A stretch of 64,000 nucleotides of DNA from assembly GCA_019285755.1 (NCBI GenBank), contig CP079103.1, positions 2,976,001 through 3,040,000 on the forward strand, written 5' to 3'. The position numbers were made by a program, and so were the translations under genes. Shown piece by piece: positions 1 to 9,464 of the stretch (position 1 is the stretch's first letter; each line of letters starts with the position of its first letter). Source of the stretch: Chitinophaga sp. E66 (GTDB lineage Bacteria > Bacteroidota > Bacteroidia > Chitinophagales > Chitinophagaceae). Under the pieces are notes generated by a model. It searched no databases. It saw nothing but the letters and a program-made list of their open reading frames with translations, and was not told where the DNA came from.

Positions 1-52
1 CCGTAGTACGGCAGTGGCATATCGTTTGATTTCATACCTGAAAATCAGGCAT

Positions 53-267
53 ATGAAAATACTGGGTATTATCCTCATCATCGCGGGGATCGCCATGGTG
101 CTGATCCGCGGATTCAACGTACAAACCGATAAAGAGATCCTCGACGCCGGCCCCATAGAGATCACTAAAAAGAAAACCGCTGGATCGGCTGGCCTACCTA
201 TGTGGGCGCCATCGTGGCGGTAGCAGGCATCGTGCTGGTTGTCAGCGGTAAACGCCGTGAGGCATAA
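53..267 (+). CDS. Small two-helix membrane protein, frameshifted
   Basis: Encodes about 71 residues when one frame change is repaired. Residues 1-20 form a hydrophobic helix starting MKILGIILIIAG. A short polar loop ending in a lysine run follows, then a second helix (GAIVAVAGIVLVVSG) and a basic tail. The frame slips at about 178-182 in an A run; one added A joins the two helices. The layout resembles small DUF3185-like inner-membrane proteins, but the family was not confirmed. An earlier in-frame ATG at 14 would add 13 residues; the ATG at 53 fits the signal-anchor pattern better. Confidence 0.55.
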
Positions 268-270
268 AAA

Positions 271-296
271 CCGGGCCCCTGCGATCAGGGGCCCGG
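271..296 (-). terminator. Strong hairpin, terminator of the umuD cluster
   Basis: A perfect 11-bp stem (ccgggcccctg with its complement) around a 4-base loop. On the minus strand it is followed by a run of five T, and it lies just downstream of the minus-strand stop at 319. It also sits directly after the plus-strand gene ending at 267, but no T run follows on that strand. Confidence 0.75.
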
Positions 297-318
297 TGGA
301 TTGCTTCCATATTAATCA

Positions 319-700
319 TTACACATTCTGCGGTCTGAAATCGGCCAGGGTCCGGCGCTTCCCGGGCGCGGCGCCGTAATGTCCCCGGCCGTTGTCTTTA
401 TCTTTTTCCAGTAAATAGCCTTTCAGCCATTTACCGGCATGTATCCGATCGTTTTCGCCTGCCGCACCGAAGATGAGCGTCAGTCCCCATTCACGCCCAC
501 CAAGCGAGAATAAGGGGCTTTTTCATCTACTCTCCACACGGCATATCGCCCGGTACGGAAAAGCAGGCGGCAGTCCAGGTAAAGTAGTATGGTTGATCGG
601 CAGGTGGCGTAACCGTGGTTTCGTATCGCTTGTGATGAGAGACGGCGTGGTCTTTTAAGAGCCTGCGGCTGAAGGTGTCTCCCGGTATCGCATGCCGTTT
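319..700 (-). CDS. Unrecognised coding remnant downstream of umuD, frame uncertain
   Basis: The last 70 codons before the stop at 319 read as a plausible protein tail in one frame (EWGLTLIFGAAGENDRIHAG, then a basic stretch ending DFRPQNV). Upstream coding-like text (YAVWRVDEKAPYSRLVGVNG) lies in another frame, and part of it is shared with the 3' end of the 527-1060 reading frame. It may be a separate gene or the frameshifted end of its neighbour. No family is recognised. The terminator directly after the stop supports a real gene end here. Confidence 0.35.
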
Positions 701-1060
701 TTCCGTTTTCGTTTCCGGCGGCCGGTAGAGGTGTTCCTGGAACAGATCGAACCAGAGGCGCTGCACCTGGTGGATGTGTTGCAAAAAGCCTGCTTTCGGC
801 ACGCCATCAAACTGAACGGCCCAGCGGTTAAGCGTTGCCGGCCTGAGATACAACCGTACGCCCTGCCAGTCTTTGTAGCTAACGCCCGTATTTACATATC
901 GCGAGAACCCCAGCTTCCAGAGCCGCTGCGGATCGATGGGGATAGGCTCCAGCTCAGGCAATAAGGTGTTGAGCGAAGCGTAATGCTCATTCCGGATTTG
1001 CATGACCTTACCGTTGCGGTAGAATAGCCCTCCCAATGCTATAGCTTCCAGTTCTACCAT
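527..1060 (-). CDS. Conserved Bacteroidota hypothetical protein next to umuD
   Basis: The first 115 residues resemble short proteins common in Bacteroidota genomes and phages. They have an N-terminal strand ending GLFYRNGKVMQIR, the motif PIPIDPQRLWKLGF, and a tail (HIHQVQRLWFDLFQEHL) like the family signature HxHQLQNLYFALTGEEL. The function of that family is unknown. The reading frame can start at a TTG at 1099 overlapping the umuD stop, but the ATG at 1060 aligns better with the family start. The residues after about 120 do not look like the family and may belong to the next gene after a frameshift. Confidence 0.5.
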   Translation of the reverse strand: MVELEAIALGGLFYRNGKVMQIRNEHYASLNTLLPELEPIPIDPQRLWKLGFSRYVNTGVSYKDWQGVRLYLRPATLNRWAVQFDGVPKAGFLQHIHQVQRLWFDLFQEHLYRPPETKTEKRHAIPGDTFSRRLLKDHAVSHHKRYETTVTPPADQPYYFTWTAACFSVPGDMPCGE

Positions 1061-1095
1061 GGCCTTACCGTTTACGTAACCGCATTTCTTTCCGG

Positions 1096-1528
1096 TCAAT
1101 GACTACGGGCCACTACTCCCCATATCTGGAAAGTATCGCTGTCGCGAATGACGATGGGGTCGTAGGAAGCATTTTCAGGGTAGAGCATCCATCCGGCGGA
1201 GGATTTCACGAGGGTCTTAACGGTAAACTCGCCATTAAGGACGGCCACTACGATATCATTAGGCATAGGCTTGAGGGAGCGGTCTACCACCAGGTAGCTC
1301 CTGTCGGGCACGTGGGCGTCCGTCATAGAGTGACCGTCTCCGGACGATAAAAACGGACGGTTTGTTCATGCCCAGGAGGTTAACGAGGTCGATCTCTTCT
1401 TCCATATAGTCCTGCGCGGGCGAAGGGAATCCTGCTTTCAGTGGGGTCCAGACATAGGGAACGCTGATCTCTCCGGTATCTCGGACGGCGTAAAATGATA
1501 GGCCGCTCCGCTGGTTAACTGCATACAT
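1096..1528 (-). CDS. umuD: UmuD-like S24 autoprotease (SOS mutagenesis protein)
   Basis: A Ser-Lys autoprotease of the LexA/UmuD family, expected to trim itself under RecA control and assist translesion synthesis. Visible features are the Ala-Gly cleavage site with the UmuD hallmark AGFPSPAQDY, the nucleophile motif GDGHSM, and the catalytic lysine in EFTVKTL. There is no N-terminal DNA-binding domain, so UmuD fits better than LexA. The frame slips near 1340, just before GDGHSM. The ATG at 1528 is chosen because the ATG at 1549 lies inside the upstream dyad. No umuC follows in this window, which is unusual because the two are normally paired. Confidence 0.88.
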
Positions 1529-1532
1529 GGCT

Positions 1533-1569
1533 ACTAATATTTTTAGCAATACTAGCTAAATAAATTAGT
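1533..1569 (-). promoter_or_regulatory. 37-bp dyad upstream of umuD, candidate SOS operator
   Basis: Two 15-base arms, ACTAATTTATTTAGC and the complement of ACTAATATTTTTAGC, match at 13 of 15 positions around a 7-base spacer. The element begins about 5 bases upstream of the chosen umuD start. Its AT richness contrasts with the neighbouring coding DNA. Position and symmetry suggest binding of a LexA-like or self-encoded repressor; this is inference. Confidence 0.5.
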
Positions 1570-1654
1570 ATGAACATTGGGTATTCACCCAGCAAAGGGG
1601 GAATAACATAAGTAAATGTTAAAGAACAGCAATATCTCACACAAAAGTGGTACC

Positions 1655-1682
1655 TTGATAGACGCTACCTTCCATTCATTTG
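1655..1682 (+). promoter_or_regulatory. Candidate Bacteroidota promoter for the 1720 gene
   Basis: A TTG at 1655 is followed after 17 bases by TTCATTTG, one mismatch from the Bacteroidota -7 consensus TAnnTTTG. It lies 38 bases before the ATG at 1720. Spacing is slightly shorter than the usual 19-21. Confidence 0.35.
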
Positions 1683-1719
1683 TACTGCTCACCCCTTCAT
1701 TTTTGAAAAACCGAACATC

Positions 1720-1982
1720 ATGCAATCACGAATTCTGCTAATCACACCCAACGGGCCATTATGCTTTGTCGACTATTTGACAGTAGGTGAAGGCAAAGCC
1801 GTACTGGAACAGCTGAAGGAAGCCGTGGATTTTAACAGGCTGACTAACCTGTTTTATGAGTTCAGGTTATTAAGGATGATGAAGGACAAACTGATCAGCA
1901 TCGACCGGCTGTTACTCCCCGCTTCGACAGAAAAAGCGTCAGCATCTTCCTGGACAGCTCCTGGCCCGCTGCCATCTTATAA
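1720..1982 (+). CDS. Small hypothetical protein, frameshifted
   Basis: About 87 residues after repair. It begins MQSRILLITPNGPLCFVDYL, has a leucine-rich middle, and after a frame slip in the C run near 1915 continues RFDRKSVSIFLDSSWPAAIL to a stop at 1980-1982. Without repair the frame would run far into the antisense of the transporter gene. The repaired stop overlaps the transporter stop by only 6 bp, which favours the repair. No family is recognised. Confidence 0.45.
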
Positions 1983-3325
1983 CAGTAGCCCCGCCAACAA
2001 AAATCCCATTACAACTGATACGATTACCGCTACAAAACCCGGCCTGATAAAGCTGTGGTTGACAAGATATTTCCCCACGCGTGTGGTCCCTGTTTTGTCA
2101 AATTCCATTGCTGCAACCAGTGTGGGGTAACCCGGCAGCACCCAGTCGCCGTTGGCTGCAGGGAACATGGCCACCAGGTGCGGCGCGCTGATGCCAGGCT
2201 CACGCCCAGGGGCATAAGGGCCCGGGTGGTGGCCGCCTGACTGAAAAGAAGGCCACAGAGCACGAACAGGGCGAAGGAAAAGGTCCATGGATACGTCTGC
2301 ACCATGGAACCAAGGCTGCGCTCGATAAGGGCTTCATTGGCCAGCATGAACGTGGCGCTCATCCAGACCACGCCGAATACCGAGATAGTAGCCTGCGCCC
2401 CGGAAGTGAACAGGGAAGCCTTGGCAACAGCGGCCGAAGATCTTTTACAAAGGAGGATAATCAACGCCAGTACAGCCAGCATGACCATCTGGATCATTGC
2501 GGCCATCCGGATTGTGCCGTCTGCCCCTACCACCATATTCGGCACAAACCCTTCCACATCTGCGAAGTTGGGCAAAATCCCCGGAAGGAACCGATTAGGA
2601 TAATCAATAGTACCCCGGCGCCAAACAACCCTACGGAGAGTTTCGCGCCCTTGGGCAATTCAGGGCGTTCACGCTGTGCGCCTGCATCCAGCGCCGCCGC
2701 AAACGCAGGGTCTTTCATCTTCTCCAGGAACTCCGGGTCTTTATCCAGATCCTTTCCCATTTTCAGCGCCGATAACACGCCCGCCAGGATACCTATCATT
2801 GTAGCGGGGATGCAAACGATCAGCACATCGCCGAGCGATATGCCCTGATCTTTAGTATGCTTACGAGTGTGGCCGTTGCCGCGGAAACAGGGCTGGCCGT
2901 CAATGCCAGGTGCGAGGCGATCACCGAGATGCTCAGCGCCCGCTCCGGGCGGATGCGTTTGCGCGCAGAAATTTCAGCGATAATCGGCAGGATGGAATAA
3001 TTGATATGCGAAGTGCCAGCGAACAACGTAAAACTGTAAGTCGCCAGCGGCCGAGGAAAACGATCTGCCCCGGCCTGCTCTGGAGAAGCTTTTCCGCCAG
3101 CCTGACGAGGTAATCCATTCCACCTGCCGCCTGTAATGCCGCCGCAGCGGATACCACGGAGAGAATGATCAGCATCACCTCTACCGGCGGGTCGGCGGGT
3201 TGCATATGAAAGATGAGCGTATAAATGAGCATGCAGATCATACCCATTACGCCCAGTCCCACTCCTTTGATACGCGAACCGATGAGGATACAGGCTAGTA
3301 AGATGGCGAATTCAATCCAGACCAT
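1977..3325 (-). CDS. dcuB: Anaerobic C4-dicarboxylate antiporter (DcuA/DcuB family)
   Basis: A multi-spanning inner-membrane carrier that exchanges fumarate, malate or aspartate for succinate. About 450 residues, the usual family length. Conserved blocks are MVWIEFAILLACILIGSRIK at the start, the basic loop with RPERALSIS, GKDLDKDPEF, and the C-terminal FDKTGTTRVGKYLVNHSF, which closely matches the Dcu signature. The frame slips near 3055, 2835, 2570 and 2190. DcuA and DcuB cannot be separated from sequence alone, so the symbol is the nearest fit. It lies 61 bp downstream of the permease gene on the same strand. Confidence 0.85.
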
Positions 3326-3386
3326 GCGAAGATTTTCTCAAACAACATCTTCGGAGGCCGGAAGGTTTTCGGCGGAATACAAGTTT

Positions 3387-5802
3387 CTATTCCGAACGCA
3401 GGCTTTTGACCGGATTTGCCGTGGCGGCACGAAAGCTCTGTACGCTCACGGTCAGGAATGCTACGAACAGAACGATGAGCAGCGGCAGCACGAACGGCAG
3501 CCAGCCCACCCCGGTCCGGAAGGCATATCCCTCCAGCCATCGGGAAGAGAACCACCATGCCAGCGGCGCGCCCATTCCGAATGCCCAGACGATCAGGGTA
3601 GCGTATTCGCGATAGAGCAGGCCGAGTATCTGCGGAACGGAGGCGCCCAGCACCTTCCGCACGCCGATCTCTTTGGTTCGCTGCATGACCGTGAAAGATG
3701 CCAGCCCGAAGAGCCCCAGGCAGGCAACAAAAATGGCCAGTCCGGTGAACAGGCCAAACACCTGACCAAAGCGCTGATCGGCCTGGTACTGATTGTTGAA
3801 GTATTGATCGAGGAAGAAATATTGGAACGGGTTATCCGGGAACAGCGCAGCATATTGCCGTTCCACGGTAGCGATGGCCTGTTGGGCATTAGCGGCGGTG
3901 ATTTTCATCGAAATGGCGCCTTTGATCGCCGGATCGTAGCGGAACACGAGCGGTTCGATGGTTTCCCGGAGGGATTGCTGGTGATAATCATCTACCACCC
4001 CAACGATCGTATAGAACCTATTCCAGAAATCGATCTGCTTGCCAATGGCTTCTTTAGGATCGGTGAAGCCCAGTTTGCGGATGCCGGTCACATTAAACAT
4101 GACGGATTCCGCTTCTCCACCGAACTGCTCCGAGAAATTCCGGCCGGCGGCCAGCTTCAGGCCGAAGGCGGGCACGTATTGATCGTCTGTAGTGATTACT
4201 CTGTATTCTTTCCCCATCTTAAAATCCTCCCCACGCAGCCGGATGCCCGCTGCATTGAATTCCACCGGCTCGCCGGGGATGTAGGAAGATGCCGTCATAT
4301 TCTGCAGGATGCTCTCATTGCGAAGGTTTTGGCGGAGAGCTCCAAGTTTCTGACCGTACAACACGTCATCCACCGCCATAGGCGCCTTTACTACCAGGGT
4401 CTGCTCCATCTGGAATCCCAGCTCCTGCGCACGCATGAACCGTATCTGCTTAAAAACGATCAGGGTGCCCACGAGCAGGAACAGCGATGCGGCAAACTGG
4501 AATACCACCAGCGCCTTGCGCAATCCTGCTCCCTGCCGCGCGGAGATCACGCGGCCCTTCAGCACCACCACCGGCTTAAAGCGCGAGAGCACGAACGCGG
4601 GATATACGCCCGAGAGGAGCGATCCTGCGACGTATAAACCACCCAAGGCTGCCCAGAACGTCGCGCTGCCGAAAAGGGACATCGAAAGCGACTGCCCGGA
4701 CATAAGATTAAACAAAGGCAAAACAGCTGTAATGAGCAACAATGACAATCCTACGGCCAGGGCGTTCAGCAATGCCGATTCAAAGAGGAATTGCCAGATC
4801 AGCTGGCTCCGTTGAGAACCCACCGCCTTGCGGACGCCCACTTCCACCGCGCGGTTCAGCGCTCGGGCAGTAGCGAGGTTGATGTAATTGATCCAGGCGA
4901 TGACGATGATGAACATTGCGATGGCCAGCAGCAGGTATACCGTATTTCCGTCGCCGTTAGGCTCCGCTTCCATGCGGCCATGCGAGTAGAGATGAATATC
5001 TGACAAAGGCGCCAGCGAATATGACACGTGAACGGGGGTGCCATCCTGCATTTTAGCCAGTCTTTGCACCATGGGCTGGAACTTTGCTTCCAGCGCCCGG
5101 GGATCGGCGCCGGGGCGCAGCAGCAGGTATGTCAGGCAGCCGTCCCAGGTCCAGGTAGTCTCCAGCCCGGGGCTCTCGGCATCTTTACGAAGGTGACGAA
5201 GGAAGTGAGGGTTTGGGGATGGATATGGCTGTTTTCCGGCAGATCCTCATAAACCCCTGCCACGCGAAAGGCCTTTCCCTGGTTGCGGAGGACCGTCTTG
5301 CCCACAGGATCCTCTTCCCCGAACAGTTTTTTTGCGACGGAGGCCGACAGCAGCATGGTATGCGGTTCTGTGAGTACGGTCGCCGGGTCCCCTTTCAGCA
5401 GAGGAACGGAAAATACCTTCAGGAACGAAGGCGAGGTCCAAAATGCCTGTTCGAGCCGGACGCCCTCCCCGCTTTTCCCCTGCACGCTGAGCAGCAGCGG
5501 CGATGCTTTAACCAGTCTCACAAAATCCTCCACCTCCGCGAATTCATTCTTCATATGCGTGCCCACGCCGAATGTGCCGGCAGCCCACAGCGTGGAGTAA
5601 TTATTGCTTTCATCGAAGCGTTGCTGGTGCAGGCGATAGATGCGGTCTCCTTCTCATGGAAGTTATCATAGCTCAGTTCGCGGGAAACATATTGTAGGAT
5701 CAGCAGTGATGCGGCAATGCCTATTGCCAGGCCAAGGATGTTGATGATGGAGAACATCCGGTTGCGGCTGAGGTTGCGCCAGGCGATTTTAATATAATTC
5801 AT
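3387..5802 (-). CDS. FtsX-like ABC transporter permease (MacB type, two-unit)
   Basis: About 800 residues, matching the large Bacteroidota permeases that begin MNYIKIAWRNL and carry two MacB-like periplasmic and FtsX permease units. An N-terminal anchor (FSIINILGLAIGIAASLLIL) is followed by an extracytoplasmic domain, a first FtsX core with NLATARALNRAVEVGVRKAVG, and a second near the C terminus with QRTKEIGVRKVLGAS. The family acts with a separate ATPase in export or envelope stress; none is adjacent here. The frame slips near 5650 and 5130. The ATG at 5802 is chosen over one two codons upstream. Confidence 0.88.
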
Positions 5803-5955
5803 CCACATAGGGAAGGATTTGCCTGACGGCTGCAAACAGGTTGCCATAAAAGGCTATGCAATACCGTGGCGGGTTTCAGGATCGTCCGGCCGGGAAAGAT
5901 GTCCGGAATCGGACAGCGTCCGTCCGGCCGCGGGCGTTTCGCATCCGGCGGCGGC

Positions 5956-5986
5956 TTGCAGAAACGGGTGGGTTTAAATATTTTTA
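5956..5986 (+). promoter_or_regulatory. Candidate promoter of proBA
   Basis: TTG at 5956-5958, a 20-base spacer, then TATTTTTA at 5979-5986. This fits the Bacteroidota -33/-7 pattern with one mismatch in TAnnTTTG. The -7 box ends only 7 bases before the proB ATG, so the transcript would have almost no leader. The same TTG-N20-TATTTTTA string occurs upstream of the oxidoreductase gene at 22898. Confidence 0.5.
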
Positions 5987-5993
5987 TACCCAG

Positions 5994-7028
5994 ATGAAAA
6001 ATACGAATAAACCGATTCTTGTCATAAAATTCGGTACGGCTTCCATAACGCATGGCAACGGAGAGTTGAATGAATCTGTCATTGCCGAGATCGCCAAACA
6101 AGTGGCTGCGGTTCACGACCGGTACAATGTAGTGCTCGTTTCTTCTGGCGCAGTGGCGGCGGGCAAGCGTTTCCTGAAAGACTATACCGGCACGATCAGT
6201 GAGCGGAAAGCAGCGGCCGCCATCGGCAACCCGCTGCTGCTCAACAGGTATACGCATTACTTTTCTCAATACGGCATCCCTGTGGCGCAGAGCCTCTGCG
6301 AACGGAGCCACTTCTCCAACCGCAATCAGTTCCTGCAACTTCATAAGACGTATGAAGAGCTCTGGGCCAGCGGTATCATCCCCATCGCCAATGAGAACGA
6401 CGTGGTGAGCGACCTGGAACTGAAGTTTTCCGATAACGACGAACTGGCTACCCTGATCGCCGTAGGCTTCGGCGCCTCCATGCTCCTGTTCTCCACCAGC
6501 GTGGGCGGGGTCCTGGACCGCGAAGGTAAGATCGTACCCCTGATCCCCGTGATCGATGAGCAGGCCTTTTCCTCGCAGATACCAGCAAATCCAGCCTTGG
6601 GCTTGGAGGAATGGTCTCAAGCTGACTTTCGCCCGGCTGGCGACCCGTATGGGCATCCAGGTCGTGATCTTCGGCATCGGTACGCCGGAAGGGGTATCGC
6701 TGGCCGTAGAAGGCAAGACCGGCACCCTCTGCCCCCGCAACCCTGCAGCATGCCGGCCCGCCGCAAATGGCTCGCCAGCGGCAGCCTGGTAACGGGCAGG
6801 ATACAGGTAGACGCCGGGGCGCAACAGGCCCTGGAAAGGCGGCATTCCCTCCTGGCCGTGGGCGTTCGGCAGGTACTGGAGAAGTTCGAATGCGGCGAAG
6901 TGATCGAAATTGCCGGGGAATCCGGTGAAGTATTCGCCGTTGCCCGCGCCAAAGTGAGCTCCGAATCCCTCGGCCAACGCGCCAAAAACGTGGAAGTGGC
7001 CCATGCAGATGAAATCGTGATCCTGTAA
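5994..7028 (+). CDS. proB: Glutamate 5-kinase
   Basis: First enzyme of proline synthesis, phosphorylating glutamate to gamma-glutamyl phosphate in the cytoplasm. The amino-acid kinase domain shows VIKFGTASIT at the start, VLVSSGAVAAG, IIPIANENDVVSD and SDNDELATLIA. The last 90 residues (RKWLASGSLVTGRIQVDAGA onward) form the PUA domain found in ProB. The frame slips near 6580, 6620 and 6735, between the kinase core and the PUA domain. It is followed after 2 bases by proA, so the two are one operon. The divergent neighbour is the FtsX-like permease. Confidence 0.95.
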   Translation: MKNTNKPILVIKFGTASITHGNGELNESVIAEIAKQVAAVHDRYNVVLVSSGAVAAGKRFLKDYTGTISERKAAAAIGNPLLLNRYTHYFSQYGIPVAQSLCERSHFSNRNQFLQLHKTYEELWASGIIPIANENDVVSDLELKFSDNDELATLIAVGFGASMLLFSTSVGGVLDREGKIVPLIPVIDEQAFSSQIPANPALGLEEWSQADFRPAGDPYGHPGRDLRHRYAGRGIAGRRRQDRHPLPPQPCSMPARRKWLASGSLVTGRIQVDAGAQQALERRHSLLAVGVRQVLEKFECGEVIEIAGESGEVFAVARAKVSSESLGQRAKNVEVAHADEIVIL

Positions 7029-7030
7029 AA

Positions 7031-8284
7031 ATGACTATTATGACGACCATCATACCCCTTCTCGAAGGTGCACAAAACGCTTCCCGCTCCGTAAAAGCGG
7101 CAGCAGACAACGCCAAACAGGCCATCCTGCGCCGCATCGGCGCCCTGCTGCTGGAAAACGCCGGCGCAATCCAGGCCGAAAACCAAAAGACCTGGACGCC
7201 ATGCCCGATGGCGACCCGCGGAAGGACCGCCTCCTGCTCAACGATAGCCGCATCGGCGACCTCGCCCTCAGCCTGGAAGACATTGCCCGGCTGCCAGACC
7301 CTTCCGGTCAGCTGCTGTCAGAAAAAGGCTGGAAAACGGTTTGCTCGTCCGGAAGGTAACGGCGCCCCTGGGCGTGGTGGGCGTCATTTACGAATCACGC
7401 CCTAATGTGACCGTAGACGTCGCCGCCCTCTGCATCCGCTCCGGCAATGCCGCCGTGCTTCGGGGCGGGTCCGACGCGTTCCATACCAATACCATTCTTG
7501 TCACCCTCATCCGCCGCGCACTCGAAGAGAACGGCGTTGACGCAGACTCCGTGGTGCTGCTGCCAACTGACCGTTCCCTGGTAAATGAACTGTTGACCGC
7601 TACCCAATTCGTCGATATCATTATTCCCCGTGGCTCCCAGCAGCTGATCGATTTCGTGCGGCAACATTCCCGCGTTCCCGTGATCGAAACCGGGGCTGGT
7701 GTTTGCCACACATACGTGGAAGCTTCAGCCGACCTGGAGAAAGCCGCCCGGATCGTCACCAACGCAAAAGTGAGCCGTCCTTCCGTATGTAATGCCCTGG
7801 ATACGGTGATCATCGACAAATCCATAGCCGCTCAGTTCCTCCCTCTCCTGGCGCCTTCGCTGGCTGGCTATAATGTAGAGATCTTCGCCGATGAGACGGC
7901 CTGGCCGATACTGCATCAAGCCGGGTACCCTTATCTCCAGCATGCCGGCGAGGCCGATTTCGGACGCGAGTTCCTGGATTTCAAGTGCTCGGTAAAAACA
8001 GTGGACAATGCTGATGACGCATTTGCGCATATCCGCCGCTATTCCAGCAAGCACTCCGAAGCCATCATTACGCAGAATGTCGCACTGGGCGATCGATTTC
8101 AGCAGGAAGTGGATGCAGCAGCCGTTTATGTAAACGCTTCCACCCGTTTCACCGATGGCGGTGTCTTCGGCCTTGGCGCCGAAATCGGCATCTCCACCCA
8201 GAAGCTCCATGCCCGGGGCCATTTGCCCTGGAAAAGCTGGTGACCGAGAAATGGATCGTAACCGGCGACGGACAGACCCGCTAA
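7031..8284 (+). CDS. proA: Gamma-glutamyl phosphate reductase
   Basis: Second proline-pathway enzyme, reducing gamma-glutamyl phosphate to glutamate semialdehyde with NADPH. It belongs to the aldehyde dehydrogenase superfamily. Conserved parts are VTAPLGVVGVIYESRPNVTV, LRGGSDAFHTN, the catalytic cysteine in RPSVCNALDT, and the C-terminal FGLGAEIGISTQKLHARG. About 415 residues, the normal length. The frame slips near 7190, 7330 and 8225; the last slip hides the true ending FALEKLVTEKWIVTGDGQTR. Starts 2 bases after proB. Confidence 0.95.
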
Positions 8285-8345
8285 TCCCCTTCACGAACAA
8301 AAGGCAGGCTAAGGTTGTTCTCCTTCAGAACAATCCAGCTTTCCC

Positions 8346-9417
8346 ATGTTAAAAGATCAAATGCACACGCTGGCCCAACCCCAGGAAGGGCCCTGTATCA
8401 CTATCGCGCTGGCTACCCACCGCACGCACCCGGATAACCAGCAGGACGCGATCCTGCTCAAGAACCTGATCAATGAAGCCGAAGACCGGTTGCTGAAGAA
8501 CAATGACCGCCGTAGTGTGGACAAGCTCCTCAAAAACCTCCATGCCATTGAACCGCAGATAGATAACCGCCTCAATGATTTCGGATTATATGTGTTCGTT
8601 TCCGCAGATACCACAGAATTTGTTCGCACCATGTGGCCGCCCGCGGAAAACAAAGTATATATCGACCAGGAATTCGCCCTCAGGGATATTATCAAGGCTT
8701 ATAACCGCTCGGAAGATTATTACATCCTACACCTGAGCCAATCCGGCGTGCAGTTATACGAATCCCTCAACGACCGCATCTACGACGAGGTGAAATCCAA
8801 TGGCTTTCCTTACCGCGATAACCCACACTACCTCACCGACCGCCAGGCCAAAAGCGATCCCAAGAAGGTGGACAATCAGATAAAAGAATTTCTCAATACG
8901 GTAGACAAATCGATGGTGGCCGTACATGCGCTGCATCCGCTGGAGATCATCGTGGCTTCTACCCGGGAGAATTTCGACTACCTGTTGGAAGTGGCCGACC
9001 AACCGCAGATCTACTCGGGGCATTTTACGATAGACGCCGGACGGGCAGACATTCATTACCTGTCGGACAAAGCCTGGCCCGTGGTGAAGGACCTTCAGAA
9101 AGCGCGCCGGGCCGCCGCGATCGATGAGCTGATGGCGGGTATTTCCAGCGGGAAGGTGCTGACGGATATGCAGGAAATCTATCAGGCTGCCCGGGAAGGG
9201 CGCGGAGAACTGCTCCTGGTGAAAAGCGATTACAGCCAACCCATCGATATTACTTCCCGGGGTTCGAATTCGTGCAGGACGCTACTGTACCCGGCATTAA
9301 CGACGATATCGTGAACGACATCGCCTGGGAGGTGGTCGACAAAAAGGACGGGTATTCTTTACCGATCAGCCCGCGCTTCGTCAGCTGGGCGACATCGCTT
9401 TGTTGACACGCTACTGA
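8346..9417 (+). CDS. baeRF family-3-like release-factor-fold protein
   Basis: About 358 residues, resembling the bacterial archaeo-eukaryotic release factor (baeRF) proteins of Bacteroidota. The start CITIALATHRTHPDNQQDAI and the block YYILHLSQSGVQLYE are typical, as is the ending LRQLGDIALLTRY. The fold is that of eRF1/Pelota domains, predicted to act at ribosomes or on RNA; no biochemical role is established. The frame slips near 9265 and 9345, just before the C-terminal block. It follows proBA in the same direction, but a 61-bp gap with a small hairpin separates them. Confidence 0.7.
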
Positions 9418-9464
9418 TAATGAAATCCGGTGTATGTGCGCCGAATTCGTTTTCTTTGCACTGC

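Noticed and set aside
527..700. Possible SRAP (SOS-associated peptidase) similarity next to umuD
   Set aside because: A PYYF stretch hints at it, but the defining N-terminal Cys and RMP motif are absent.
3225..4637. 470-codon open frame on the plus strand
   Set aside because: Antisense to the FtsX-like permease, with arginine/histidine/glutamine-rich text and no domain; a shadow of high-GC coding DNA.
5799..7004. 401-codon open frame on the minus strand
   Set aside because: Antisense to proB, whose kinase and PUA motifs are clear on the plus strand.
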